Shown: positions 1-6,561, numbered from the stretch's first letter. The stretch is 13,933 nt of DNA from Muellerivita sp035541195 (GCA_035541195.1 DATKNU010000031.1:1-13933), one strand, 5' to 3'. The notes: generated by a model from the sequence alone, not told the origin. Program-made: numbers and translations.

Positions 1-362
1 AACGAACCACTGAGACGGCCCAACAAAGGATTACTTTGGTTTCCGTTACTTCTTAGTGCTTGGATTAAGGAGTGTGCCCAAGATTGATCCGAAACAAGTT
101 TTTTATACTGTTCCATTAGTCCGACTGCACGATTCAATTCCTCTTTTAAAATCGTTTGAGTCTCTAACCATATTTTTCTATCTGCCTTTTCTTTTCTTTT
201 TTTTACCGCCGACGACAACACTTTGGGAAGAGTTAAATCCGCCAAAAAGCCTAATAACAAAACTAAACCTACATATAACACCCAATCGTTTCGGCTCAAT
301 GCCGCATAAGCAACTGCCAACAGAGTAATAATTTGTAACAGGTCTTTAAACTGGGCTATCAA
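1..362 (-). CDS. Truncated two-helix membrane protein (TTG start, runs off left edge)
   Basis: I do not recognise this protein. Reading the minus strand from TTG at 362 gives 120 codons with no stop up to the window edge, so the 3' end is missing. The start is chosen because AAGGAGG (368-374) sits 5 nt upstream of the TTG. Two hydrophobic segments lie at about residues 7-21 and 28-46. A strongly basic stretch follows (about 53-63, KKRKEKADRK), then a charged, probably helical region (about 65-92). This suggests an inner-membrane hairpin with a cytoplasmic helical tail. Codon use is AT-rich, unlike the genes from 534 onward, and an upstream TATAAT supports independent transcription. The function is unknown. 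The overlapping plus-strand reading frame at 56-328 is a low-complexity shadow. Confidence 0.65.
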   Translation of the reverse strand, partial: MIAQFKDLLQIITLLAVAYAALSRNDWVLYVGLVLLLGFLADLTLPKVLSSAVKKRKEKADRKIWLETQTILKEELNRAVGLMEQYKKLVSDQSWAHSLIQALRSNGNQSNPLLGRLSGS

Positions 363-433
363 ATTAGCCTCCTTCAAGAATCAGGTTGTTTAAATGTCTT
401 AATTTAAAAAACTAATAACAGTATCAGACATAA

Positions 434-460
434 ATTATAACTTCTTAATTATCTGTTCAA
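434..460 (-). promoter_or_regulatory. Sigma70-like promoter for the truncated membrane protein gene
   Basis: On the minus strand a perfect -10 TATAAT (434-439) lies downstream of TTGAAC (455-460, four of six matches to TTGACA). The spacer is 15 nt, shorter than the optimal 17. Transcription would start near 427, giving a leader of about 65 nt before the TTG at 362. The surroundings are very AT-rich, which raises the chance of a spurious match. Confidence 0.45.
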
Positions 461-533
461 AGCTTTTAACTAAGTCTTCACGTCGATAATTTCGAGGGAA
501 GAGGCCAAGCTTGACAACTAACAATTACAAACT

Positions 534-1460
534 TTACTTGCCATCTAGCCTTAACCCCAGCCAAGTCGCCGACAGGAGCACCAGGGTCGCCGCCCCCTCC
601 AGCGTGGAAATCTTCTCACCCGCGAAGAGCATCCCTTCCGCCAAAGCGATCACCGGACAGATGAAAGCGTAAGAAGCCACCCGGGCCGCGCCCCATCGGG
701 GCAAAAGCGTCAGGTAAAGCGTAAAGGCCAAGACCGACCCGACCAGCACCAAGAAAACCCAACCCCAAAAGACCGGCGGGGTCACTAAGGCCGACCAAGT
801 CGAGGCGTGAATGGGTTCTTTCCAAAGCGTGAAGAGAAAAAGCGCTCCCCCGCCGATCATGCTTTGGAGGGCCGACAGCACCCGGGGCGGCGCGTCCACC
901 GATCTTTCCCGGAGCAAAACCGATCCCGCCCCATAACAGCAAGCCCCGGCCGCGATGGCCAGGATTCCCACCCAAGTAGGGGCATCGGGGGCGGCTTGAA
1001 TGCCGGGCAAAAAGAGCAATCCCAATCCCGAAACTCCCAGCCCCAGGGAAGCGATCCGCGCGGGGCTCACTGGCGTCTGGCCCCAAACCATGGAAAAGAA
1101 GTTGGTCGAAAGTGCCACGGTCGAGAGGTTCACCACCGCGCTCACCCCCAGGGATACCCGCGTTAATCCCCAGGCCATGAGGCCATAGTTGACGCTGATC
1201 ATGAGAATCGTGGGAAGTAGGATTTCCCCCACCAGCCGCCAATGCGCTTTCTTGAATTCACGCGTGGCCAGGGTCGCCAAAAAGAGCAGGAGTCCCGCCG
1301 CCCCAAAGCGGGTAGAGGCGAAGAAAAAGGGCGGGAGCGCGGCCACGCCCGTCTTCAGGGCGATCCAGGTCGATCCCCAGAAAAGGCAGAGAAAGGCGAA
1401 GAGGACATAATTGAGGGCTGAAAAGGAGGCATTGGGGGTGAGACCGGGTGATTGGGCCAT
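534..1460 (-). CDS. EamA/DMT superfamily transporter
   Basis: A predicted inner-membrane permease of the drug/metabolite transporter superfamily, 308 residues from the ATG at 1460, the usual family length. About ten hydrophobic helices form two tandem EamA halves. The first half opens with the typical F-W-G-S-T-W motif (about residues 27-32, within LCLFWGSTWIALKTG). The second half begins around the AIAAGACCYGAGSVLLRER stretch and ends with the common LAEGMLFAGEKIS segment. The family exports amino acids, metabolites or drugs; the substrate cannot be read from sequence. The start is uncertain: the frame is also open to a TTG at 1499 with AAGG 5 nt upstream, while the ATG at 1460 has only AAAGG very close to it. 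The gene diverges from the barrel genes. Confidence 0.9.
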   Translation of the reverse strand: MAQSPGLTPNASFSALNYVLFAFLCLFWGSTWIALKTGVAALPPFFFASTRFGAAGLLLFLATLATREFKKAHWRLVGEILLPTILMISVNYGLMAWGLTRVSLGVSAVVNLSTVALSTNFFSMVWGQTPVSPARIASLGLGVSGLGLLFLPGIQAAPDAPTWVGILAIAAGACCYGAGSVLLRERSVDAPPRVLSALQSMIGGGALFLFTLWKEPIHASTWSALVTPPVFWGWVFLVLVGSVLAFTLYLTLLPRWGAARVASYAFICPVIALAEGMLFAGEKISTLEGAATLVLLSATWLGLRLDGK

Positions 1461-1593
1461 GGCCTTTATGATAACAGGAGACGAAATGCCGCAAATCAAA
1501 AAGGCCTTGAATACCAGATCATTCCCCTACGTCAGACTGAAAAGGATCGGCCCTGATAATATAACCTTGACCTAAATCCCCTGGGGAGCATTC

Positions 1594-2181
1594 ATGAAAA
1601 AAACAACGGCCTTTTACTTCACCTTGGCGGCGGCTTTGCTGCCCGTCTTCGTCCAGGCCACGACTCTCCACCCCTTGATCGGACTGGGTGCTGAATTCGG
1701 TGGAAAGCCCATTGCAGGCTTCGAAAATAGCGACTATTCCATGTCTTATTTATCCGCCGGACAGGGCTTCTCGGCTTTTGGCGGCGTGGACGCCCAGGGC
1801 CTGATCAACCTGAATCCCTTCACCCTGGATTTACAGGCCACGATCGGGATCAAGTACACACCCCTGGATGAGCCCAACGCGAACATTTATTTTTTTCGCC
1901 TTCCTGTGGAACTGCTGGCCTTTATCCGCTTGGAAAACCTGCGGCTGGGCGCCGGACCGGTTTATCATTTCATCAATATCGTTTCCTACACGGGCAGCGG
2001 CATCACCAATCCCGGCGGTTTCAACCTTGATGCCGCTTTGGGCCTGACGGTCCAGATGGACTATACCTTTGGGCAGCATTGGAACTTGGGCTTGCGTTTC
2101 ACCACCATCTCTTATGACCAGCCCGATACCCCTTCCGTCAATGGAGACAATGTCGGATGCGAATTCAGTTATTTTTTGTAA
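1594..2181 (+). CDS. Outer-membrane beta-barrel protein (paralog 1)
   Basis: A 195-residue protein with a clear signal peptide (MKK, a hydrophobic core, then VQA before TTLHP; cleavage near residue 22). The mature part of about 173 residues alternates polar and hydrophobic residues, is rich in Gly, Tyr and Phe, and ends in SYFL, close to the aromatic C-terminal signal of outer-membrane barrels. The size suits an 8-stranded barrel of the opacity/OmpW/OmpX type; I cannot assign the family. GGGGAG sits about 8 nt upstream of the ATG. GATAAT at 1555-1560 could be a -10 element but no good -35 is visible. The next gene is a clear paralog sharing FSAFGGV-AQGLI-L, LRLGAGPVYHF, QHWN-G-RFT and NGDNVG. 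Confidence 0.8.
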   Translation: MKKTTAFYFTLAAALLPVFVQATTLHPLIGLGAEFGGKPIAGFENSDYSMSYLSAGQGFSAFGGVDAQGLINLNPFTLDLQATIGIKYTPLDEPNANIYFFRLPVELLAFIRLENLRLGAGPVYHFINIVSYTGSGITNPGGFNLDAALGLTVQMDYTFGQHWNLGLRFTTISYDQPDTPSVNGDNVGCEFSYFL

Positions 2182-2299
2182 CTTCCCGCCGGATCGCCCG
2201 GGTCGCTTAATTTAAATTCAAAATGATTTACCCGCCGTTAAAACCCAGGCTCCATTAAAATACTAAAATCATCCCAACAAATTCCCTCAGGAGCCTTCG

Positions 2300-2890
2300 A
2301 TGAAAAAAGCAATCGGTCTTTATGTGGCGTTGGTCGCGGCCTTGATCCCGGCCCTGGCCCAAGCCGTGACCTTTCATCCCTTGATCGGGTTCGGCGCCGA
2401 GTTCGGCGGCGATAAGCTCTTGTCGGTAACTTACAGCGACGGTTCCAAGTCCGATGTCTACGCTGGGCAGGGCTTTTCGGCCTTCGGCGGCGTGGCCGCC
2501 CAGGGCCTGATCGACCTAAGCCCCATCACGCTGGACCTGCAGGCCACCCTGGGGGTGAAGTACAGCACCATCAGCGACGCGTCCAACGCGAGCCTGGATT
2601 ATTTCCGCTTCCCCCTGGAACTCTTGGCCTTCGTGCATTGGCGCGACCTGCGGGTGGGCGCCGGGCCGGTTTACCACTTCGGCAATTCCTTCACCGGGAG
2701 CGGCACCTTGAGCCCCTATACCTTCACCTTTGACAATGCCTTCGGCGTGACCGCCCAGGCCGACTATACCTTCGGCCAGCATTGGAATATCGGGGTGCGC
2801 TTCACTTCCATCACCTACCAGTCCCCCTCCAACGGCATCGGCAAGACCAACGGGGACAATGTGGGGGGCGAGCTGAGCTACTTCCTGTAA
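2300..2890 (+). CDS. Outer-membrane beta-barrel protein (paralog 2)
   Basis: A 196-residue paralog of the preceding gene, most likely from tandem duplication. It has the same layout: a signal peptide ending ALAQA before VTFHP, and a Gly/Tyr/Phe-rich mature domain ending GELSYFL. Conserved blocks shared with paralog 1 span nearly the whole length; loop segments (about residues 36-52 and 128-145) differ, as expected if extracellular loops evolve fastest. CAGGAG lies about 7 nt upstream of the ATG. Third codon positions look more GC-rich than in paralog 1. The 118-nt gap between the genes is AT-rich (for example TACTAAAAT at 2261-2269) and may carry its own promoter. The gene ends 10 nt before the stop of the convergent SRPBCC gene. 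Function is unknown beyond likely outer-membrane location. Confidence 0.8.
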   Translation: MKKAIGLYVALVAALIPALAQAVTFHPLIGFGAEFGGDKLLSVTYSDGSKSDVYAGQGFSAFGGVAAQGLIDLSPITLDLQATLGVKYSTISDASNASLDYFRFPLELLAFVHWRDLRVGAGPVYHFGNSFTGSGTLSPYTFTFDNAFGVTAQADYTFGQHWNIGVRFTSITYQSPSNGIGKTNGDNVGGELSYFL

Positions 2891-2900
2891 AAGAAGGGGG

Positions 2901-3320
2901 CTACCGGGCCTTTTGCCCGAAATGGGTTTCCAGCTTCACCAGGAACTGGTTCCAACCTTGGGCATGTAGCCGCCCGTCCTTGTCATTGGGAAGGCCGGTG
3001 TGACGCAGGGTCAGGAGCGTGCCCCCGGCGCGCTTCTGAAACCGGACCGTCACCCGGGTTTCGGCGCCATGGGTATAGGGCGACATCCAGGTGAACCGGA
3101 ACTCTTTGCCCTTCGACAATTTGAGGACCCGGCCAAAAATGTAGGCGGTGCCCTCCACCAAGACGCAGTAAAGATTCCCCGCCTTGGGCGGAAAACCCAA
3201 GGTCCGGCCCACGCTCCAGGGGTTCACGGGCTTCCGGGGGTCCAGCCAAGCCCGATAAACCTCCGCGGGCGGGCCGGCGATCACCCGGCGCAGGTTTAAG
3301 GTCAGGGGCCTTGAATTCAT
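2901..3320 (-). CDS. AHSA1/SRPBCC-domain protein, distal gene of operon
   Basis: A 139-residue single-domain protein of the AHSA1 branch of the SRPBCC (START-like) fold, which forms a hydrophobic ligand cavity. Family hallmarks are visible: R-V-I-A-G-P-P-A-E-V-Y-R-A-W-L-D-P near the N-terminus (about 12-28), a central F-R-F-T-W-M-S-P strand, TRVTVRFQKRAGGTLLTLRHTGLP (about 88-111), and a closing helix GWNQFLVKLE. It is the most divergent of three copies in this operon: it lacks the H-Y-G-R-F-T-Q block and has a shorter tail. The ATG overlaps the stop of the upstream copy by 4 nt (ATGA), implying translational coupling, with GAGGGG upstream. These proteins are often described as activators of Hsp90-type ATPases or ligand binders; the ligand here is unknown. 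Confidence 0.88.
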   Translation of the reverse strand: MNSRPLTLNLRRVIAGPPAEVYRAWLDPRKPVNPWSVGRTLGFPPKAGNLYCVLVEGTAYIFGRVLKLSKGKEFRFTWMSPYTHGAETRVTVRFQKRAGGTLLTLRHTGLPNDKDGRLHAQGWNQFLVKLETHFGQKAR

Positions 3321-3790
3321 GGCTTTGGCCCCTCGCTTCGAGGATGGGCTTCTTCCCAGCGGTACTCCTGGCGGGACCCTTTCCCAAACTGTTCACCATA
3401 AATCCCCAGGAAATAATTCCACCCTTTTTCATGTCCCCGGGCCGGCTCGCAATCCGGCAGGCCCGAATGAACGAGGGTCATCCGGGTTTCGTCCCCCACC
3501 TTCTTGAAAGTGACCGTCACCACCGACTCCTGGCCCAGCGTATTGGGCGAGACCCAAGTGTGTTGGATAAGGCCAGGCCGGTCCAATTGGGTGAAGCGCC
3601 CATAATGGGACGTCCCCCTCGGGGCCCAGAAAAAGAGTCCCTCCACCTTGGCTTCCAACGTGAACTTTTCGGCGGCGTTCCAGGGAGTTCCGGGGACCTT
3701 GGGGTTGAGCCACCCGTCAAACAGCTCCTGCGGGGAAGCGGGAATCGTCCTTTCAACCTTTACTTCGATGGTTTTCGCGGGCTTATCCAT
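3317..3790 (-). CDS. AHSA1/SRPBCC-domain protein, middle copy
   Basis: A 157-residue AHSA1-type SRPBCC protein, clearly paralogous to the copy at 4206-4664: both carry ER-IPA-P-elFDGWL-PK-PGTPW, the H-Y-G-R-F-T-Q strand followed by RP--IQHTW-S, and M-T-L-V-H-S-G-L-P before a terminal GWNYFL helix. The ATG at 3790 lies 3 nt after the YCII stop codon and has only a weak AAAGG, so translation probably depends on the upstream gene. The C-terminal 20 residues or so (after GKGSRQEYRWEE) are charged, Pro-rich and not part of the fold. As a member of a ligand-cavity family beside an ArsR regulator it may bind or help convert the molecule the operon responds to; that is inference. Confidence 0.9.
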   Translation of the reverse strand: MDKPAKTIEVKVERTIPASPQELFDGWLNPKVPGTPWNAAEKFTLEAKVEGLFFWAPRGTSHYGRFTQLDRPGLIQHTWVSPNTLGQESVVTVTFKKVGDETRMTLVHSGLPDCEPARGHEKGWNYFLGIYGEQFGKGSRQEYRWEEAHPRSEGPKP

Positions 3791-3793
3791 GGC

Positions 3794-4114
3794 CTAGACC
3801 TTTTCCTTGGACGCCTGTTCCATCGAAATTTCGGGCAAGACCTCGTGGGTGAAACCGTATTTCAGCCCAGGCGACTTTTGGGCCAGCGCGACGGCTTGTT
3901 CCAGGCTGTCGGCCTCAAAGACGAGGATCCCGCCGATATCCCCCTTGTATTCCTCGACCTTTTTCGCGGTGACGCTTTTTCCGCCCCGGATCGGCATGGC
4001 CGCTTGGGGCTTTAATAAGCCCACCCATTCCCCCATAGCCTTTAGATTCTGTTCCCTTTCGTTTTCGGGAACCTCCGCGCCGTTCGTGTGCCGGGAAATC
4101 AAAACGAATTTCAT
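3794..4114 (-). CDS. YCII-related (DGPF-type) domain protein
   Basis: A 106-residue protein of the YCII/DGPF family, small alpha-beta proteins with a ferredoxin-like fold whose biochemical role is mostly unknown. It starts MKFVLISRHTNG, continues with E-R-E-Q-N-L-K-A-M-G-E-W and then a GGILVFEADSLEQAVALAQKSP block typical of the family. The frame is open to 4159, but I chose ATG 4114 because GGAG lies 7 nt upstream and the family normally begins exactly at the first strand. It sits between two AHSA1 genes: 91 nt after the upstream one and 3 nt before the next. YCII, AHSA1 and VOC genes often occur together near ArsR regulators or ECF sigma factors (established pattern), which supports a shared response. 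Confidence 0.88.
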   Translation of the reverse strand: MKFVLISRHTNGAEVPENEREQNLKAMGEWVGLLKPQAAMPIRGGKSVTAKKVEEYKGDIGGILVFEADSLEQAVALAQKSPGLKYGFTHEVLPEISMEQASKEKV

Positions 4115-4205
4115 GAAATCGCTCCTATTCATCAGAGGCCCTTTTGAGGCCGGTTCCATGGCCAGGCATCCTTGGGAGGCGCCTGAATCCTCCTTTCGAC
4201 CGGCC

Positions 4206-4664
4206 CTACCGGTCCCGCCAACCCTTGGGTTCCTTCACGCTCTTCGCCGATTCCCCCGAGAAAGTTTTCGCCAATTTGTCGAGGAAGTAGTTCCATCCGG
4301 CCTTGTGGGCCTTCGACAATTCGTTCTTGGGCAAGCCCGAATGCACCAGCGTCATCAAGGTGTCCGCGCCCTTTTGCTTGAAGGTCACCGTGACCGTCGA
4401 TTCTTCCCCCGAGGTGTAGCGGGACATCCAGGTATGCTGGATCCGGCGCGGCCGCTCGATCTGGGTGAACCGTCCGTAATGGGCGGTGCCATTGATCAGC
4501 CAATAGAAGAATCCGTCCACCTTGGGGCTTAAGAGCAGCTTTTGCTTCTCATGCCAAGGGGTCCCCGGGGTTTTGGGGCTCAGCCACCCGTCGAACACCT
4601 TGCCCGGGGGGGCGGGAATGATCCGCTCAAATTTCAACTCCATCGTCTTCTTGGAATCCTTCAT
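4206..4664 (-). CDS. AHSA1/SRPBCC-domain protein, proximal copy
   Basis: A 152-residue AHSA1-type SRPBCC protein. Visible hallmarks are MELKFERIIPAPPGKVFDGWL near the start, PGTPWHEKQKLLLSPKVDG, GTAHYGRFTQ, RRIQHTWMSRYTSGEESTVTVTF, MTLVHSGLP and the helix GWNYFLDKLAKTF. Length is normal for a single-domain member. The ATG at 4664 overlaps the ArsR stop by 4 nt (ATGA) and has its own AAGGAG 8 nt upstream, so the regulator and this protein are made together. An ArsR-type gene directly followed by an AHSA1 gene is a very common arrangement in bacteria. The following 91 nt before the YCII gene is the only real gap within the operon; no terminator is visible there. Confidence 0.92.
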   Translation of the reverse strand: MKDSKKTMELKFERIIPAPPGKVFDGWLSPKTPGTPWHEKQKLLLSPKVDGFFYWLINGTAHYGRFTQIERPRRIQHTWMSRYTSGEESTVTVTFKQKGADTLMTLVHSGLPKNELSKAHKAGWNYFLDKLAKTFSGESAKSVKEPKGWRDR

Positions 4665-4996
4665 TTTTTCATCTCCTTTTTGGCTTTTTGGTCCCTGAAA
4701 TGCTTTTCAAACTTGTCCAAGTTTTCGTTCCAAAATCGGTCGTACTCATGCACCCATCCCGCCACCTCCCGCAGGGGTTTGCCCCTCAAGGAAATGAGCA
4801 CTTCGCGGCCTTGTTTCCGGCGCTCGATCAGCCCCGCCCGCTCCAAAAGCTTCAAGTGCTTGGTCACCGAGTTCAGCGCGGTGTCAAAGGGCTTGGCGAC
4901 GTCCAAAAACCGGGCCGGCCCCTTGGAGAGCTGTTCGATGATGGCCCTCCGGGTGGGGTGTGAAATGGCCGCCAGCACGTCCGTCAATTGATCCAT
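4661..4996 (-). CDS. ArsR-family winged-helix transcriptional regulator
   Basis: A 111-residue DNA-binding repressor-type protein. The wHTH is plain: MDQLTDVLAAISHPTRRAIIEQLSKG at the N-terminus, recognition helix in FDTALNSVTKHLKLLERAGLIERR, and wing KQGREVLISLRGKPL. No Cys-based metal site (such as CVC in helix alpha-3) is present, so it is not a classical arsenic or metal sensor. It belongs to the ArsR-like group linked to SRPBCC partners. The ATG at 4996 is preferred over the longer frame to 5044, because the extra N-terminus would be encoded across a perfect palindrome and a promoter. There is no Shine-Dalgarno at a normal distance, which fits leaderless expression. It heads the operon down to 2901 and probably represses it through the palindrome at 5001-5024. 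Confidence 0.92.
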   Translation of the reverse strand: MDQLTDVLAAISHPTRRAIIEQLSKGPARFLDVAKPFDTALNSVTKHLKLLERAGLIERRKQGREVLISLRGKPLREVAGWVHEYDRFWNENLDKFEKHFRDQKAKKEMKK

Positions 4997-5000
4997 GCAT

Positions 5001-5031
5001 ACATTACACCATAAGGTGTAATGTTTAGCAA
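5001..5031 (-). promoter_or_regulatory. Promoter with embedded perfect palindromic operator; predicted leaderless start
   Basis: On the minus strand TTGCTA (5026-5031, four of six to the -35 consensus) is separated by exactly 17 nt from TGTAAT (5003-5008, five of six to the -10 consensus). The expected transcription start, 7 nt further on, falls at about 4996, the A of the ArsR ATG. A perfect inverted repeat, ACATTACACC (5001-5010) with 4-nt spacer ATAA and GGTGTAATGT (5015-5024), covers the spacer and the -10. A dimeric wHTH protein bound there would block RNA polymerase, so this is most likely the autoregulatory operator of the adjacent ArsR-type repressor. Confidence 0.75.
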
Positions 5032-5100
5032 GACCTATTCCCATTTGGAATGGCCATTTTTAAAAATGAGGTTTCGAGGTGGAAAGAGGGTTCGGCGGAC

Positions 5101-5550
5101 CTAGGCCCCGCCGGCGAGCTTTTGGGCCAAAGCGACGATGATCCCGCCGGGCCCGTGGAGGTAACAAAGGCGGTAGACGTCCTCATATTGGGCCACTTCC
5201 CCCACCAGCTCGGCGCCGTGGTTTCGAAGCCGGGCCAAGGTGTCGTCAATGGCTTTGACCTCGAACATGACGCGGTGCAAACCAAGCGTGTTGGATGGCG
5301 GAATCGCGGGGTTGGGTTTGCCGGCCTTCGGCCGGTGATAGGTCGCCAGTTCCAGACGGCCTTGGCCGTCCGGGGTCTTCATCATCGCGATTTCGGATTG
5401 GATGTTTTTAAGGCCGACCACTTGGTCCGCCCAGCTTCCCTCGATCTTCATTCGACCCTCAAGCGCTAGGCCCAGCTCTCCAAAAAAGGCGATGGCGACC
5501 TCCAAATCCTCCACCACGATGCCGACGTTGTCCATCCGGGGAAAAGTCAT
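5101..5550 (-). CDS. VOC/glyoxalase-fold protein
   Basis: A 149-residue protein of the vicinal oxygen chelate superfamily (glyoxalase/bleomycin resistance/dioxygenase fold), with two beta-alpha-beta-beta-beta modules: MDNVGIVVEDLEVAIAFFGELGL (about 6-28) and LGLHRVMFEVKAIDDTLARLRNHGAELVGE (about 89-118). Of the usual metal-ligand positions, the first is Asn8 instead of His and the last is Ala140 instead of Glu; Glu67 and His92 are present. I believe related VOC proteins also end in G-I-I-V-(A/G)-L-A, so this may be normal for the subfamily, but lactoylglutathione lyase activity should not be assumed. The start at 5550 is chosen for AAAGGAG 5 nt upstream; the frame is open to 5634. It lies 104 nt upstream of the ArsR gene, is co-oriented with it, and probably has its own promoter. 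Confidence 0.88.
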   Translation of the reverse strand: MTFPRMDNVGIVVEDLEVAIAFFGELGLALEGRMKIEGSWADQVVGLKNIQSEIAMMKTPDGQGRLELATYHRPKAGKPNPAIPPSNTLGLHRVMFEVKAIDDTLARLRNHGAELVGEVAQYEDVYRLCYLHGPGGIIVALAQKLAGGA

Positions 5551-5605
5551 GCTGGCTCCTTTCGGGAGGAAGACGAAGGTATCATCCAGGTTTTTATATT
5601 GAAAA

Positions 5606-5624
5606 GCGATAAGACTATTATCGC
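5606..5624. promoter_or_regulatory. Inverted repeat upstream of the VOC gene, possible operator
   Basis: GCGATAA (5606-5612) and TTATCGC (5618-5624) form a perfect 7-bp inverted repeat with a 5-nt spacer, about 55 nt upstream of the VOC start. TTGAAC lies just upstream on the minus strand and TATAAA just downstream, so the repeat falls in a plausible promoter region. It has no T-tract and does not look like a terminator. It differs from the palindrome at 5001-5024, so a different regulator would be expected. Confidence 0.35.
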
Positions 5625-5695
5625 AGCTGTTCAAAAGTCATTATCGGGAAAATAAGAATCGATTTGTAAGCGCCGCGAGATTTATCCAAAAAATT

Positions 5696-6427
5696 TCAAC
5701 TTGTCGGAACAACCTCTTCTTTCTGATGAAGTTGTCCGTTTTTAAATATTTCCCACCTTGTCTGCTCGCGCCCTTGGCCCAAATTTAAACGAAAACCCAA
5801 TTTATATTTGTACCCATATTTTCCCGATTCCGTAAGTCGGCTCAAATTATTTCTGTCCTTCTTTTTGTTTTCGTTGCCCCATCTTTTTATCTCAATACAA
5901 AAATAATTTACCTGACCCCTGTCATGAACAATAATATCAACCAGTTTGTTCTCAACTCTCCTTCCGTTTCTAATCTGTTTTCCATCCCTTCTTTCGCCGT
6001 CCACTCCCCAAGATTTATCAAATTCGCAATCTACCAGGAAGTCCTTTAATAGATTTTGCAAGTAGTGCGCAAATCTAAAGGTTAAACATTCCTCACGAGC
6101 TTTCATATCAAACAGTTCCTGATCTTGTGCATATAGTTTGTTCAAACATTCGATGACCATTTTTTTGGCGAAATCATCTCCCAATCGTTTCGTCCCATTT
6201 CTCCCTAAAATTTCTTCCACGGCGACAAAAGCATCCCCGGAATCACTAAATGGAACAGAAAGCAAAACCTTCTTCCGGTCTTCAGTTATTCCTTCAAAAA
6301 CCAATCCCCGGGGCGGCGGACCAATATCATCCGAAATCATCGCACCAATCATTTCTTTACCAGTTGTGTACTCTAAATCAAGACGAGAACCATCAACTAA
6401 CGGCATATATATTTTCAAGTTTTTCAT
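5696..6427 (-). CDS. PD-(D/E)XK nuclease-superfamily-like protein
   Basis: A 243-residue protein with a C-terminal region matching the PD-(D/E)XK pattern. EECLTFRFAHYLQNLL (about 112-127) is the preceding helix with a conserved acidic residue, followed by VDCEFDKSW, then VDIIVH (Asp164) and, 15 residues on, FCIEIKRWGN (Glu179 and Lys181, the E-x-K). I associate the layout (acid, L-T-x-R-x-A-x-Y-L, D-I-I-V-H, I-E-I-K) with a widespread uncharacterised stand-alone group of this fold. The N-terminal 100 residues are a separate unrecognised region. The start is set by AGGGAGGG 4 nt upstream of ATG 6427; the frame is open to 6451. The coding sequence is AT-rich relative to neighbours, suggesting acquisition. 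Nuclease activity is predicted only, and the target is unknown. Confidence 0.75.
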   Translation of the reverse strand: MKNLKIYMPLVDGSRLDLEYTTGKEMIGAMISDDIGPPPRGLVFEGITEDRKKVLLSVPFSDSGDAFVAVEEILGRNGTKRLGDDFAKKMVIECLNKLYAQDQELFDMKAREECLTFRFAHYLQNLLKDFLVDCEFDKSWGVDGERRDGKQIRNGRRVENKLVDIIVHDRGQVNYFCIEIKRWGNENKKKDRNNLSRLTESGKYGYKYKLGFRLNLGQGREQTRWEIFKNGQLHQKEEVVPTS

Positions 6428-6500
6428 TATTCCCTCCCTCAAACGGCTCAAACTTTATTTGACTCTTTAATGAAAATGAATCCAGATAATGTTCGAGGAT

Positions 6501-6533
6501 AAATAAAAAAGGCCCTCAGAGTCTCTGAGAGCC
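6501..6533 (-). terminator. Intrinsic terminator downstream of the 104-residue gene
   Basis: On the minus strand GGCTCTCAGA, a 3-nt loop GAC and TCTGAGGGCC form a 10-bp stem (one G-U wobble), followed at once by TTTTTTATTT (6510 down to 6501). It starts about 28 nt after the stop codon at 6562 and separates that gene from the nuclease-like gene at 6427, which must then have its own promoter. Confidence 0.85.
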
Positions 6534-6561
6534 TTCTAAATTCGAGATTAACCAAACCTCT

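Noticed and set aside
56..328. Plus-strand 90-codon open frame at the left edge
   Set aside because: It is the reverse shadow of the minus-strand TTG-start gene, has a low-complexity Phe/Pro/Leu composition and no ribosome-binding site.
2905..2919. CGGGC/GCCCG hairpin between the convergent barrel and SRPBCC genes
   Set aside because: Only a 5-bp stem within coding sequence and no adjacent T-run on either strand, so not called a terminator.
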